Source: Betaproteobacteria bacterium (GTDB lineage Bacteria; Pseudomonadota; Gammaproteobacteria; Burkholderiales; Burkholderiaceae_C). Taken from it: 64,000 nucleotides of DNA. The stretch lies in NCBI GenBank assembly GCA_009919175.1, contig RGCL01000004.1, positions 22,009-86,008 on the forward strand, written 5' to 3'. Position numbers and translations under genes: made by a program. How positions within the stretch are numbered: position 1 is the stretch's first letter; each line of letters opens with the position of its first letter. Under the pieces are notes generated by a model. That model was not told where the DNA came from. It did not search any database and saw only the letters and a program-made list of their open reading frames with translations. Positions 54,049 through 64,000 of the stretch are shown here, piece after piece.

Positions 54049-54803
54049 AGGCTGGCCCTGAGCGACTGTGCTGCGACTTGCAGGCTGGGTAAAAAGCGGG
54101 GGATGACCTCGGCACTGGGCAGGTCCGTGGTGGGCAAGACCACATTGAGTGCAGCCAGCACCTGGCCTTGCACATTCCGCAACGGCACCGACAAGGCCGT
54201 CACACCCAGCTCGTGTTCGTCCACGCTCAAGGCGTGATCTTGTTCACGCGCAAGCTCAACGCGCGCGCGCAGGACCTCTGTCTGGATCACGGTGTTTGGA
54301 GTCAGACGACTCAAGGTGCGGCCTTGCAACCAGTGCCCCAGCCAGGCATCGGATTGCGCGGCAAGCAAGACACGCCCAGTGGACGTGGCGTGCACGGGCA
54401 ATCGCGCACCCAGGTGCAAGCCGTAGGCCAGCATGCGTGTGGCGTCGCTGCGCGCCACGATGACGACCTCCTCCCCATCGAGCACCACCGCTGAAAAAGC
54501 GTGGCCATGCTGCGTGGCCAACTGGTTGAGCACAGGCTGCACCAGGCGAGGCAAACGCGCCGAAGCCAGGTAGCTGCCTGAAAAGCGCATGACCTTGGGG
54601 GCCAGCCAAAAAAAACGGCCATCGCTTTCCAGGTAGCCCAAATGATGCAAGGTGAGCAGGTGCCGGCGTGCGGCGGCGCGGGTGATGCCCGCGCGCTGGG
54701 CGGCGAGCGTCGCATTGAGCCGCTGACGCTCGGTGTCAAACGCCTCCAGCACGGCCATGCCTTTGACCATGCCTTCAATGAGATCGGGTTTGGAAATGCC
54801 CAT
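54045..54803 (-). CDS. IclR-family regulator of the PcaR/PobR group
   Basis: A 252-residue IclR regulator that probably controls the divergent pobA. The N-terminal winged helix (MVKGMAVLEAFDTERQRLNA to LLTLHHLGYLESDGRFF, about residues 12-65) is followed by the effector-binding domain with LPVHATSTGRVLLAAQ near residue 134 and ELGVTALSVPLRNVQGQVLA near residue 200. The PobR/PcaR group responds to 4-hydroxybenzoate or beta-ketoadipate pathway acids. The long open frame to 55619 runs through pobA antisense and is not real. A very large inverted repeat begins ten bases upstream of its start. Confidence 0.9.
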   Translation of the reverse strand: MGISKPDLIEGMVKGMAVLEAFDTERQRLNATLAAQRAGITRAAARRHLLTLHHLGYLESDGRFFWLAPKVMRFSGSYLASARLPRLVQPVLNQLATQHGHAFSAVVLDGEEVVIVARSDATRMLAYGLHLGARLPVHATSTGRVLLAAQSDAWLGHWLQGRTLSRLTPNTVIQTEVLRARVELAREQDHALSVDEHELGVTALSVPLRNVQGQVLAALNVVLPTTDLPSAEVIPRFLPSLQVAAQSLRASL

Positions 54804-54812
54804 GGTGCAGTC

Positions 54813-56105
<1,293 letters not shown>

Positions 56106-56153
56106 GGCATAGAGCGGGTGGGCAGCGCGCGGCCCCGGTGTCGCCGTGCAGCC

Positions 56154-57698
56154 TCAGGCGAACTCGCCCCTGTACTGATCCCTGAGCAGGTTTTTTTGCA
56201 CCTTGCCCATGGTGTTGCGCGGCAAGTCGCTCACGATGTGGCATTGCTTGGGGATCTTGAAGTTGGCCAGGCTGGCCTTGAGTGAGGCCAAGATGGCCTC
56301 GGGCTGCAATGGGGCGCCCGGCTTGGGCACCACGACTGCAACGCCCACTTCACCAAAGTCGGGGTGCGGCACACCGATCAAGGCACTCTCGGCCACGCCG
56401 GGCATCTCGTTGATGTAGCCCTCGATTTCAGCGGGGTAGACGTTGTAGCCGCCGCTGATGATGAGGTCTTTGCTGCGACCCACGATGCGCACATAGCCGC
56501 GCTCGTCCACCAGGCCTACATCGCCTGTTTTGAAATAGCCATCGGAGGTGAATTCCTCTGCGGTTTTCTCGGGCATGCGCCAGTAGCCGCTAAAGACATT
56601 GGGACCTTTGACCTGGATGCCGCCGACTTCGCCACGGGGCAAATCGTGGCCGGCATCGTCTTGGACGCGCAGGCTCACGCCCGGCAGGGGAAAGCCCACA
56701 GTGGCACCGCGGCGCTCGTCCTGTCCGCCATGGCGGTCATCGGCGCGGTAGGGGTTGGAGGTGAGCATCACGGTTTCGCTCATGCCGTAACGCTCGAGGA
56801 TGGTGTGGCCGGTGCGGGTCTTCCAGTCGTTGAAGGTTTCGATGAGCAAGGGGGCAGAGCCCGAGATGAACAGGCGCATGGCGCGGGTGGCCTCGCGCGT
56901 GAGCGTGGGCTCAGCCAGCATGCGCGTGTAGAGCGTGGGCACGCCCATGAAGACCGTGGCGCGCGACATCCAGGCAATGGCCAGTTTGGGATCGAACTTG
57001 CCTTGCCACAACAAGGTGCTGCCATTGAGCAAGGCACCATGCAGAGCGACAAAGAGACCGTGCACATGAAAGATGGGCAAGGCATGGATGAGCACATCGC
57101 CCTGTTGCCAACCCCAATACGCCTTGAGCACCTGGGCGTTGCTGAGCAAGTTGCCATGGCTGAGCATGGCTCCCTTGCTGCGACCCGTGGTGCCACTGGT
57201 GTACAAAATCGCGGCCAGATCACCGGCCTTGCACGCGACGGGTTGGTGCTGGTCACTGTGGTGCACGGCGCGATCGAGCAGACTGCCGGTGCGGTCATCG
57301 CCCAGGGTGAAGACACTGTGCGTGCCCGCCTTGAAGGCCAGGGTGCTGACCCAGGCAAAGTGCTTGGGGCTGCACACCACCACAGCAGGTTCGGCGTTCT
57401 CGATGAAGTAGCTCACCTCGGCGCTTTGGTAGGCGGTGTTCAAGGGCAAGAACACATGGCCCGCTCTGAGCGTGGCCAGGTAGAGCATGACGGCCTCGAC
57501 GGATTTGTCCACCTGCACAGCCACTCGGGAACCTGCTGGCAAATCCAGGCTCACCAGCAGGTTGGCCATCATGGCGCTGGCACGATCGAGGTCGCGCCAC
57601 GAATACCGCAAACCCGAATCGGTTTCTATGGCCACTGCATCCAGGTCGGCGGGAAAGGCAGCGCGCAACGCGCTGTACAGATTGATGTCTTGCTGCAT
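56154..57698 (-). CDS. Malonyl-CoA synthetase (MatB-like) of the AMP-forming ligase family
   Basis: A 514-residue acyl-CoA synthetase. The P-loop is ILYTSGTTGRSKGAMLSHGN near residue 165, A5 is LERYGMSETVMLTSNPY near residue 300, then RGATVGFPLPGVSLRV near residue 328, FKTGDVGLVDERGYVRIVGR near residue 393, and the catalytic lysine in NTMGKVQKNLLRDQY at the end. The SETVMLTSNPY and TVGFPLPGVSLRV segments are what I recall for MatB, which activates malonate; related acids are possible. No malonyl-CoA decarboxylase or malonate transporter is adjacent. It is convergent with pobA and follows lgt closely. Confidence 0.82.
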   Translation of the reverse strand: MQQDINLYSALRAAFPADLDAVAIETDSGLRYSWRDLDRASAMMANLLVSLDLPAGSRVAVQVDKSVEAVMLYLATLRAGHVFLPLNTAYQSAEVSYFIENAEPAVVVCSPKHFAWVSTLAFKAGTHSVFTLGDDRTGSLLDRAVHHSDQHQPVACKAGDLAAILYTSGTTGRSKGAMLSHGNLLSNAQVLKAYWGWQQGDVLIHALPIFHVHGLFVALHGALLNGSTLLWQGKFDPKLAIAWMSRATVFMGVPTLYTRMLAEPTLTREATRAMRLFISGSAPLLIETFNDWKTRTGHTILERYGMSETVMLTSNPYRADDRHGGQDERRGATVGFPLPGVSLRVQDDAGHDLPRGEVGGIQVKGPNVFSGYWRMPEKTAEEFTSDGYFKTGDVGLVDERGYVRIVGRSKDLIISGGYNVYPAEIEGYINEMPGVAESALIGVPHPDFGEVGVAVVVPKPGAPLQPEAILASLKASLANFKIPKQCHIVSDLPRNTMGKVQKNLLRDQYRGEFA

Positions 57699-57709
57699 CT
57701 CAGACTCCT

Positions 57710-58534
57710 TCAAGGGTGGACGGGGCCGGGCTCGCGCCGCACAGACCAGGCCATGAGGCCTGCGCCCGCGAGCACCATGGGCACGCACAGCCATTGCCCC
57801 ATGGACAGACCGGCTGCCAACAAACCCAAAAACGCATCGGGCTCGCGGAAGTATTCCGCCGAAAAACGCAACACGCCGTAACCAATGAGAAAAGCCCCAG
57901 AAGTCCAGCCCAATGGCCGGGGCTTGCGCGCCAGCCACCACAACACCACAAAGAGCAGCACGCCCTCGAGCAGGAATTGGTAGAGCTGGGAGGGGTGACG
58001 GGGCAGCGGCGAGCCACTCTGGGGAAAGACCATGGCCCAGGGCAAGCTGGGCTCAGCCAGGCGGCCCCACAACTCCCCATTGATGAAGTTGCCCACGCGC
58101 CCGGCAGCCAGGCCCGTGGGCACGCAAGGCGCGATGAAGTCGGTGATGGTGAGCCAGTTCACCCCCTGGCGGTGCGCAAACCAGACCATGGCCAGGATCA
58201 CGCCCAGCATGCCCCCATGAAAACTCATGCCGCCTTGCCAGACCTGAAGAATTTCAAGCGGGTGGGCCAGGTAGTGATCGGGTTTGTAGAAGAGGCAATA
58301 GCCCAGGCGACCGCCCAGCACCACGCCCAGCACCCCGTAAAAGAGCAAGTCATCGATGGTCTGATGGGACCACTGGCCTTGCGCGACACGCTCACGCCAG
58401 GGCGATTGGCGCAGGCGCAGGCGCGCCAATCCCCAAAAGAGCAAAAAGGCCGCCAGATAGGTGAGGCCGTACCAATGAACTTTGAGGGGTCCCAAGGCCA
58501 GGGCGACGGGGTCGAATTGGGGGTGAATCAGCAT
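57710..58534 (-). CDS. lgt: Prolipoprotein diacylglyceryl transferase
   Basis: Lgt attaches diacylglycerol to the lipobox cysteine of prolipoproteins in the inner membrane. The 274-residue product has about seven membrane helices, the [11 protein letters not shown] segment near residue 18, [11 protein letters not shown] near residue 75, the family [11 protein letters not shown] near residue 108, and the Lgt signature [14 protein letters not shown] near residue 143. The start at 58534 ([12 protein letters not shown]) is canonical; the longer frame to 58741 overlaps ilvD. It is divergent from ilvD across 60 bases and lies 11 bases upstream of the MatB-like gene. Confidence 0.95.
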   Translation of the reverse strand: MLIHPQFDPVALALGPLKVHWYGLTYLAAFLLFWGLARLRLRQSPWRERVAQGQWSHQTIDDLLFYGVLGVVLGGRLGYCLFYKPDHYLAHPLEILQVWQGGMSFHGGMLGVILAMVWFAHRQGVNWLTITDFIAPCVPTGLAAGRVGNFINGELWGRLAEPSLPWAMVFPQSGSPLPRHPSQLYQFLLEGVLLFVVLWWLARKPRPLGWTSGAFLIGYGVLRFSAEYFREPDAFLGLLAAGLSMGQWLCVPMVLAGAGLMAWSVRREPGPVHP

Positions 58535-58594
58535 GGGCGGGATTGTCACCCAGGTTGTTAAACTGGCCTTTCCTCCAACCCATTGCCACAGACC

Positions 58595-60289
58595 ATGACC
58601 GCCTCCAAGAAAGTCATCCCCCTTCGCTCTGCCAACATCACCGAGGGCAAGTCCCGCGCCCCCAATCGCTCCATGTATTACGCCATGGGCTACAAGGAGG
58701 GCGATTTCGGCAAGCCCATGGTGGGCGTGGCCAATGGCCACTCAACCATCACGCCTTGCAACAGTGGTTTGCAAAAACTCGCTGATGCCGCCATTGCCGG
58801 CATCGAAGAGGCCGGCGGCAATGCCCAGGTCTTTGGGGTGCCCACCATTTCCGATGGCATGGCCATGGGCACCGAGGGCATGAAATACAGCCTGGTGAGC
58901 CGCGAGGTGATCTCCGACTGCATCGAGACCTGCGTGCAAGGCCAGTGGATGGACGGCGTGGTGGTGGTGGGCGGCTGCGACAAGAACATGCCCGGCGGCA
59001 TGATGGGCATCCTGCGCGCCAATGTGCCCGCCATCTACGTTTACGGCGGCACCATCCTGCCAGGGCGCTGGAAAGACCAGGACCTCAACATCGTGAGCGT
59101 GTTTGAAGCCGTGGGTCAAAACGCAGCCGGCAAGATCTCCGACCAGGAACTGCACGACATCGAAACCCATGCCATCCCGGGCACGGGCTCGTGTGGCGGC
59201 ATGTACACCGCCAACACCATGTCTTCTGCCTTCGAGGCCATGGGCATGTCCCTGCCCTATTCCTCCACCATGGCCAACCCGCACGATGAAAAACAGAACT
59301 CGGCCAAAGAGTCGGCCAGCGTGCTCATGGAAGCCATCAAAAACGACCTCAAGCCCCGCGACATCGTCACGCGCAAGTCCATCGAGAACGCCGTGGCTGT
59401 GATCATGGCCACCGGTGGCTCGACCAATGCCGTGTTGCACTTCCTGGCCATTGCCCATTCGGGGGGCATCGAATGGTCCATCGACGACTTCGAGCGCATG
59501 CGCAAGAAAGTCCCCGTCATCTGTGACCTCAAGCCCAGTGGCCGCTACCTGGCCGTGGACCTGCACAAAGCCGGCGGCATCCCCCAGGTGATGAAGGTTT
59601 TGCTCAACGCAGGCTTGCTGCATGGCGACTGCATGACCATCACCGGCAAGACCATTGCCCAAACCCTCAAGGACGTGCCCGATCAACCACCAGCCAATCA
59701 GGATGTGATCCGCCCCATCGACAAGGCGCTCTACAAAGAAGGCCACCTGGCCATCCTCAAGGGCAACCTCTCGCCCGAAGGGGCGGTGGCCAAGATCACC
59801 GGCCTCAAGAACCCGGTCATCACCGGGCCGGCACGGGTGTTCGACGACGAGCAGTCTGCCCTCAAGGCCATCCTGGACGGCAAGATCAAGGCCGGTGATG
59901 TGATGGTGTTGCGCTACCTCGGTCCCAAAGGGGGTCCGGGCATGCCCGAAATGCTTGCCCCCACGGGTGCGCTCATTGGCGCAGGCCTGGGCGAGTCGGT
60001 GGGCCTCATCACCGACGGACGTTTCTCGGGCGGCACCTGGGGCATGGTGGTGGGCCACGTGGCACCCGAAGCCGCCGTGGGGGGCAACATCGCCCTGATC
60101 CACGAAGGTGACGCCATCACCATCGACGCGCACACGCTCAAGCTTGAACTCAATGTCTCGGATGAGGAACTCGCCAAACGCCGCAAGGCCTGGGTGGCAC
60201 CAGCGCCACGCTACACGCGTGGGGTGCAGGCCAAGTTCGCTTTCAATGCGTCCAGCGCCAGCAAGGGCGCCGTGCTCGATCTGTTCTGA
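58595..60289 (+). CDS. ilvD: Dihydroxy-acid dehydratase
   Basis: IlvD dehydrates 2,3-dihydroxy acids to 2-oxo acids in isoleucine and valine synthesis. The 564-residue product has the iron-sulphur ligands in PCNSGLQ near residue 54, [13 protein letters not shown] near residue 128 and [14 protein letters not shown] near residue 201. The C-terminal signature is [24 protein letters not shown] near residue 470. The ATG at 58595 ([14 protein letters not shown]) is preferred over an in-frame TTG 12 bases upstream. It is divergent from lgt. Confidence 0.97.
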   Translation: MTASKKVIPLRSANITEGKSRAPNRSMYYAMGYKEGDFGKPMVGVANGHSTITPCNSGLQKLADAAIAGIEEAGGNAQVFGVPTISDGMAMGTEGMKYSLVSREVISDCIETCVQGQWMDGVVVVGGCDKNMPGGMMGILRANVPAIYVYGGTILPGRWKDQDLNIVSVFEAVGQNAAGKISDQELHDIETHAIPGTGSCGGMYTANTMSSAFEAMGMSLPYSSTMANPHDEKQNSAKESASVLMEAIKNDLKPRDIVTRKSIENAVAVIMATGGSTNAVLHFLAIAHSGGIEWSIDDFERMRKKVPVICDLKPSGRYLAVDLHKAGGIPQVMKVLLNAGLLHGDCMTITGKTIAQTLKDVPDQPPANQDVIRPIDKALYKEGHLAILKGNLSPEGAVAKITGLKNPVITGPARVFDDEQSALKAILDGKIKAGDVMVLRYLGPKGGPGMPEMLAPTGALIGAGLGESVGLITDGRFSGGTWGMVVGHVAPEAAVGGNIALIHEGDAITIDAHTLKLELNVSDEELAKRRKAWVAPAPRYTRGVQAKFAFNASSASKGAVLDLF

Positions 60290-60345
60290 GTCCCCCTGCG
60301 GGGCGACGCTGTTCGCCCCCGCGCTCACCGCCTGAGGTTTGTCCC

Positions 60346-61350
60346 ATGAAGCACCGCCAACTTGGCCCGTTTTCTGTCAGCGCAATTGGCCTGGGCTGCA
60401 TGAACCTGAGTCATGCCTACGGTCCACCTGTGTCGTTTGAGCAAGGCGAGCGTGTCTTGCTGGCCGCACTCGATGCCGGCGTGACGTTTTTTGACACCGC
60501 CGCGCTCTATGGCTTTGGCAACAACGAAACCTTGGTGGGTCAAGTGCTCAAGCCCCATCGCCGACGGTTCACGCTGGCCAGCAAATGTGGCATGCAGGGC
60601 GTGGAGCAAGCCAATGGACAAAAGGTGCGGGTGATCGATGGCCGCCCCGACACGTTGCGCAAGACCTGTGAAGACGCCCTCAAGCGCTTGCAAACCGATG
60701 TGATTGATCTCTACTACCTGCACCGCTGGGACAAGTCCGTGCCCATTGAAGAGAGTGTGGGTGCGCTCAGCGACTTGGTGCGAGCTGGAAAAATCCAGAC
60801 CATTGGCTTGTCTGAAGTCTCGGCTCAGACCCTGCGCAAAGCGCATGCGGTTCATCCCATCACTGCCTTGCAAACCGAATATTCGTTGTGGACACGCAAT
60901 CCCGAAATCGCCGTGCTCAAGGCCTGTCGCGAACTGGGCGTGACCTTTGTGCCCTTTAGCCCCTTGGGTCGTGGTTTCCTGTGTGACCAGACGCTGGACC
61001 TCAACGCCCTGGACGCCAAGGACATCCGCCGCAGCATGCCCCGGTTTGCGCCGGACCACTATGCAAGCAACCTGCGTCTGTTGCCCGCCTACCGTGCACT
61101 GGCCAAGGAGGCCGGATGCAGCCCCGCCCAGTTGGCGCTGGCCTGGCTGCTGCATCAGGGCGACGACATGATCCCCATTCCGGGCACCACATCGGTGGAA
61201 CACCTGCTCGACGATCTGGGCGCAGATCAGGTCATGCTGTCGGCCGACTTGATGGACCGGCTCGAAACCCTGATCAATCAGCAAACTGTCTCGGGTGACC
61301 GCTACAACGCCCAGGCCAACAGTGAAGTCGACACCGAGGCCTTCGCCTGA
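60346..61350 (+). CDS. Aldo/keto reductase
   Basis: A 334-residue NADPH-dependent reductase with the (beta/alpha)8 fold. The catalytic tetrad can be read as Asp and Tyr in FFDTAALYGFGNNETLVG near residue 48, Lys in LASKCGMQG near residue 85, and His in YYLHRWDKS near residue 127. The C-terminal cofactor region has IPIPGTTSVEHLLDDL near residue 280. It belongs to the YakC/AKR13-like group that often acts on aldehydes, but the substrate is unknown. It follows ilvD by 56 bases on the same strand. Confidence 0.9.
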   Translation: MKHRQLGPFSVSAIGLGCMNLSHAYGPPVSFEQGERVLLAALDAGVTFFDTAALYGFGNNETLVGQVLKPHRRRFTLASKCGMQGVEQANGQKVRVIDGRPDTLRKTCEDALKRLQTDVIDLYYLHRWDKSVPIEESVGALSDLVRAGKIQTIGLSEVSAQTLRKAHAVHPITALQTEYSLWTRNPEIAVLKACRELGVTFVPFSPLGRGFLCDQTLDLNALDAKDIRRSMPRFAPDHYASNLRLLPAYRALAKEAGCSPAQLALAWLLHQGDDMIPIPGTTSVEHLLDDLGADQVMLSADLMDRLETLINQQTVSGDRYNAQANSEVDTEAFA

Positions 61351-61358
61351 ACCCAACA

Positions 61359-61375
61359 CCCGCGCTCAGCGCGGG
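61359..61375 (+). other. GC-rich hairpin after the aldo/keto reductase gene
   Basis: CCCGCGC-TCA-GCGCGGG is a perfect seven-pair stem with a three-base loop, eight bases after the stop codon. No T-run follows, so it may stabilise the mRNA 3' end or act as a weak terminator. Confidence 0.4.
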
Positions 61376-61490
61376 AACGAGAAATGGGTCTTGTGCCCCC
61401 AGGGAATTCCTAGCCAGGGGAAAGCTGTTTCGGCCTGCCCTTATATACTGGACGCGTCACAATTTGTTTTTATCTTTGATTGAGGTTCTC

Positions 61491-61793
61491 ATGAAACACG
61501 CTGTCGCTGCTGCTGCCATCGCCTTGATGGCCTCTGCTCCCGCCTTCGCCGATCAAGCCCTGGCTCAAGCCAAGGGTTGCATGGCTTGCCATGCCGTTGA
61601 CAAAAAAGTGGTGGGGCCTTCCTATAAAGATGTCGCCAAGAAGTACGCCGGCAACAAAACTGCCGAAGCCACGTTGGCTGAAAAAGTCATCAAGGGCGGC
61701 GGTGGCGTGTGGGGTCCGGTTCCCATGCCCGCCAATGCAGTGACGCCCGACGAAGCCAAGAAGCTGGTCCACTGGGTGCTCGCGCAGAAGTGA
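61491..61793 (+). CDS. Small class I cytochrome c (c-551/c-552 type)
   Basis: A 100-residue periplasmic monoheme cytochrome. The signal peptide (MKHAVAAAAIALMASAPAFA, cleavage before DQAL) is followed by the heme-attachment CMACH near residue 33. The axial methionine is in GPVPMPANAVTPDEAKKLV near residue 77, and the last helix is WVLAQK. This pattern is that of cytochromes c-551/c-552, which carry electrons to oxidases, peroxidase or denitrification enzymes. GAGGT lies upstream of the ATG at 61491. It is a single-gene unit ending in a strong terminator. Confidence 0.93.
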   Translation: MKHAVAAAAIALMASAPAFADQALAQAKGCMACHAVDKKVVGPSYKDVAKKYAGNKTAEATLAEKVIKGGGGVWGPVPMPANAVTPDEAKKLVHWVLAQK

Positions 61794-61812
61794 CCGGGTC
61801 TTGACCCCATGA

Positions 61813-61840
61813 AAAAACGCCTCTTTTCAGAGGCGTTTTT
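61813..61840. terminator. Bidirectional terminator between cytochrome c and acs
   Basis: AAAAACGCCTC-TTTTCA-GAGGCGTTTTT forms a stem of eleven pairs with A and T runs on both flanks, so it can end transcription from either side. It lies 19 bases after the cytochrome gene and 48 bases beyond the acs stop on the opposite strand. Confidence 0.92.
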
Positions 61841-61888
61841 CTTTGCCTGGCCTGCACGCTGAGCAGGCCTAGTGAAGGCCATGAAAGC

Positions 61889-63862
61889 TCAATGCGTGTT
61901 GGCGAGCTGCTCCAGGATGGCAGGGTTTTCCAGCGTGGAGGTGTCTTGCGTGATGGCCTCGCCCTTGGCAATGGAGCGCAGGAGGCGGCGCATGATCTTG
62001 CCCGAGCGGGTCTTGGGCAGGTTGTCGCCAAATCGAATGTCCTTGGGCTTGGCAATCGGGCCGATTTCCTTGGCCACATGGTCGCGCAGGATCTTGGCGA
62101 TTTGCTTGGCCTCGTCCCCCTCGGGGCGGGGTCGCTTCAAGACCACAAAGGCGCAAATGGCCTCGCCCGTGGTGTCGTCGGGACGACCCACCACGGCCGC
62201 CTCGGCCACCAGCTCGGTGCAGCTCACCAGGGCTGATTCGATTTCCATGGTGCCCATGCGGTGGCCTGAGACGTTGAGCACGTCGTCGATGCGACCGGTG
62301 ATGGTGAAGTACCCGGTCTTCTCGTCGCGAATGGCGCCATCGCCCGCCAGGTAGTACTTGCCCTGGAAGTCGGCGGGGTAGTAGCTCTTCTTGAAGCGAT
62401 CGGGGTCACCCCAAATGGTGCGGATCATGGACGGCCAGGGGCGCTTGATGACCAGGATGCCGCCTTGGCCGTTGGGTACGTCCTTGCCGGTTTCGTCCAC
62501 CACCGCCGCATGAATGCCGGGGAAGGGCAAGGTGCAGGAACCCGGCACCATGGGGGTCACGCCGGGCAACGGCGTGATCACATGACCACCGGTTTCGGTT
62601 TGCCAGAAGGTGTCGACGATGGGGCAGCGACCCCCGCCCACGTGCTGGTAGTACCACTCCCAGGCGGCGGGGTTGATGGGCTCGCCCACCGAACCCAGCA
62701 GGCGCAGGCTCTGGAGGTTGTAGCGGTCGGGGTGAACAGCCTGGTTGGTTTCTGCCGCCTTGATCAGCGAGCGGATGGCCGTGGGCGCGGTGTAAAAGAT
62801 GGTGACCTTGTGCTTTTCGATCATCTGCCAGAAGCGGCCAGCGTCGGGGTAGGTGGGGATGCCTTCGAAGACGATTTCGGTGCCGCCCAGGGCCAAGGGA
62901 CCGTAGGCAATGTAGCTGTGACCCGTGACCCAGCCAATGTCGGCGGTGCACCAGAAGACATCGTCGGCCTTGAGATCAAACGTCCACTCGGTGGTGAGCG
63001 CGGCGTGGAGCAAATAGCCGCCCGTGCTGTGCTGCACGCCCTTGGGCTTGCCTGTCGAGCCCGAGGTGTAGAGCAAAAACAGGGGGTGCTCGGCTTCGAC
63101 CCACACCGGGTCGCAGGTCGTGCCCTGCTTGTCCACCACGTCGCTGGCCCAGACGTCGCGCCCGGCCGTCATGGAAATCTCGGCACCGGAGCGCTTGACC
63201 ACCAGCACGTTCTGGATGGTTTCGCAGCCCCCCAGGCTCAGGGCTTCGTCAACGATGGACTTGAGCGGAAGCAGCTTGCCACCGCGCACCTGGTTGTCGG
63301 CGGTGACGACGGCCTTGGCACCCGTGTCTTGGATGCGGTCACGCAGCGACTGCGCCGAGAACCCCCCAAACACCACCGAATGGATGATGCCCAGGCGTGC
63401 ACAGGCCTGCATGGCCGCCACGCCGTCCACCGACATGGAGATGTAAATGATGACGCGGTCGCCCTTGGCCAGCCCCATGGATTTGTAGGCATTGGCAAAC
63501 TGGCAGGTGCGGGCAAGCAGCTGGGCATAGCTGGTGCGGGTCACCGATCCGTCGTCGGCTTCAAAAATGATGGCCGTCTTGTCCCCCAGGCCGCGCTCGA
63601 TGTTGCGGTCCAGGCAGTTATAAGAAGCGTTGAGGGTGCCGTCTTCGAACCACTTGAAGAAAGGGGCATTGGACTCGTTGAGCACCTTGGTGAAGGGCTT
63701 GTTCCAGCTCAGCAGGCGATGGGCTTGTTCAGCCCAAAAGCCTTCGTAATCGGTGTCGGCTTTTTTGCTCAGGGCCTCGTAGGCAGCCATGCCGGACACG
63801 GCGGCTTTGCGGACAAATTCGGCGGGGGGCTGGTGGATGACCAGCTCGTGGGCGTTGCTCAT
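61889..63862 (-). CDS. acs: Acetyl-CoA synthetase
   Basis: Acs activates acetate to acetyl-CoA by way of acetyl-AMP. The 657-residue product has [20 protein letters not shown] near residue 267, the Trp-containing pocket [18 protein letters not shown] near residue 416, [20 protein letters not shown] near residue 505, and the acetylation-regulated lysine in [16 protein letters not shown] near residue 618. GGAG lies eight bases upstream of the ATG at 63862 ([16 protein letters not shown]). An inverted repeat lies about 65 bases upstream. Substrate could include propionate, but length and motifs fit Acs. Confidence 0.96.
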   Translation of the reverse strand: MSNAHELVIHQPPAEFVRKAAVSGMAAYEALSKKADTDYEGFWAEQAHRLLSWNKPFTKVLNESNAPFFKWFEDGTLNASYNCLDRNIERGLGDKTAIIFEADDGSVTRTSYAQLLARTCQFANAYKSMGLAKGDRVIIYISMSVDGVAAMQACARLGIIHSVVFGGFSAQSLRDRIQDTGAKAVVTADNQVRGGKLLPLKSIVDEALSLGGCETIQNVLVVKRSGAEISMTAGRDVWASDVVDKQGTTCDPVWVEAEHPLFLLYTSGSTGKPKGVQHSTGGYLLHAALTTEWTFDLKADDVFWCTADIGWVTGHSYIAYGPLALGGTEIVFEGIPTYPDAGRFWQMIEKHKVTIFYTAPTAIRSLIKAAETNQAVHPDRYNLQSLRLLGSVGEPINPAAWEWYYQHVGGGRCPIVDTFWQTETGGHVITPLPGVTPMVPGSCTLPFPGIHAAVVDETGKDVPNGQGGILVIKRPWPSMIRTIWGDPDRFKKSYYPADFQGKYYLAGDGAIRDEKTGYFTITGRIDDVLNVSGHRMGTMEIESALVSCTELVAEAAVVGRPDDTTGEAICAFVVLKRPRPEGDEAKQIAKILRDHVAKEIGPIAKPKDIRFGDNLPKTRSGKIMRRLLRSIAKGEAITQDTSTLENPAILEQLANTH

Positions 63863-63926
63863 GACGTCGTCTCCTGCTCGGAAAAGTTCTGAATTGAAAG
63901 CTTTGGACTGTGCGGCCAAGCTCTTA

Positions 63927-63949
63927 CATGCCACTGACTTTATGGCATG
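63927..63949. promoter_or_regulatory. Inverted repeat upstream of acs
   Basis: CATGCCA and TGGCATG are perfect seven-base arms separated by nine bases, 65 bases before the acs start. Spacing fits a dimeric regulator site. No T-run makes it a terminator. The rest of 63863-64000 shows no gene. Confidence 0.4.
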
Positions 63950-64000
63950 ACCGAACACTGGGATCTCAGGGACTCCGATAATGGGAAACCTTCATTGATC

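Overview
The window is GC-rich, densely coded bacterial chromosome. It most likely comes from a betaproteobacterium of the order Burkholderiales, probably Comamonadaceae or a close relative. The order rpsO-pnp-tpiA-secG-tRNA-Leu-nuoABCDE, the heavy load of acyl-CoA dehydrogenase, LIV-type ABC transporter and CoA-ligase genes, and protein sequences such as MetZ, AtuB-like, MatB-like and PobA all fit. This is inference from gene order and remembered families; no database search was run. No prophage, insertion sequence, integron or CRISPR array is visible.

Layout. 1-9125 (minus strand): complex I genes nuoE(partial)-D-C-B-A, tRNA-Leu(GAG), secG, tpiA, pnp, rpsO with a structured leader, a class I/II aminotransferase and tsaD. 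9198-14449 (plus): prfB with its programmed +1 frameshift, pepN, fbp, tRNA-Thr(CGT) and a DUF167 gene. 14567-24551 (plus): an acyl-CoA dehydrogenase/thiolase/enoyl-CoA hydratase trio, then livHMGF, an acyl-CoA synthetase and a substrate-binding protein. This looks like a module that imports an organic acid, activates it and beta-oxidises it. 24654-32823 (minus): an AidB-like flavoprotein and a set resembling the acyclic terpene utilisation (atu) genes: biotin carboxylase, acyl-CoA dehydrogenase, carboxyltransferase, SDR and a crotonase. A near-consensus sigma-70 promoter whose -10 is covered by an inverted repeat precedes the SDR.

32943-39370: hemE, a CNNM/CorC-type membrane protein, apaH, an RhlE-type helicase, dcd and a BMP-family binding protein. 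39404-46421 (minus): a tRNA operon Ala-(Glu)-Asp next to gltX, then metZ, purF, cvpA, a SPOR protein and folC. The tRNA-Glu in this operon lacks its 5' acceptor strand, which is the most surprising single observation here. 46583-52846: a glycine-zipper protein, nitronate monooxygenase, a large acyl-CoA dehydrogenase, etfAB and mltB. 53014-58534: a peptidase M19 homologue, an IclR-family regulator divergent from pobA with a large perfect inverted repeat between them, a MatB-like malonyl-CoA synthetase and lgt. 58595-63862: ilvD, an aldo/keto reductase, a small cytochrome c and acs.

Much of the window describes a heterotroph oxidising organic acids. Several acyl-CoA dehydrogenases can pass electrons through EtfAB to the quinone pool and the respiratory chain. 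PobA feeds 4-hydroxybenzoate into the protocatechuate route, and Acs and the other CoA ligases activate short and longer acids. No clearly novel multi-gene system was found. The best leads are the damaged tRNA-Glu, the operator-covered promoter of the atu-like operon, the import/activation module, and several uncharacterised palindromes.
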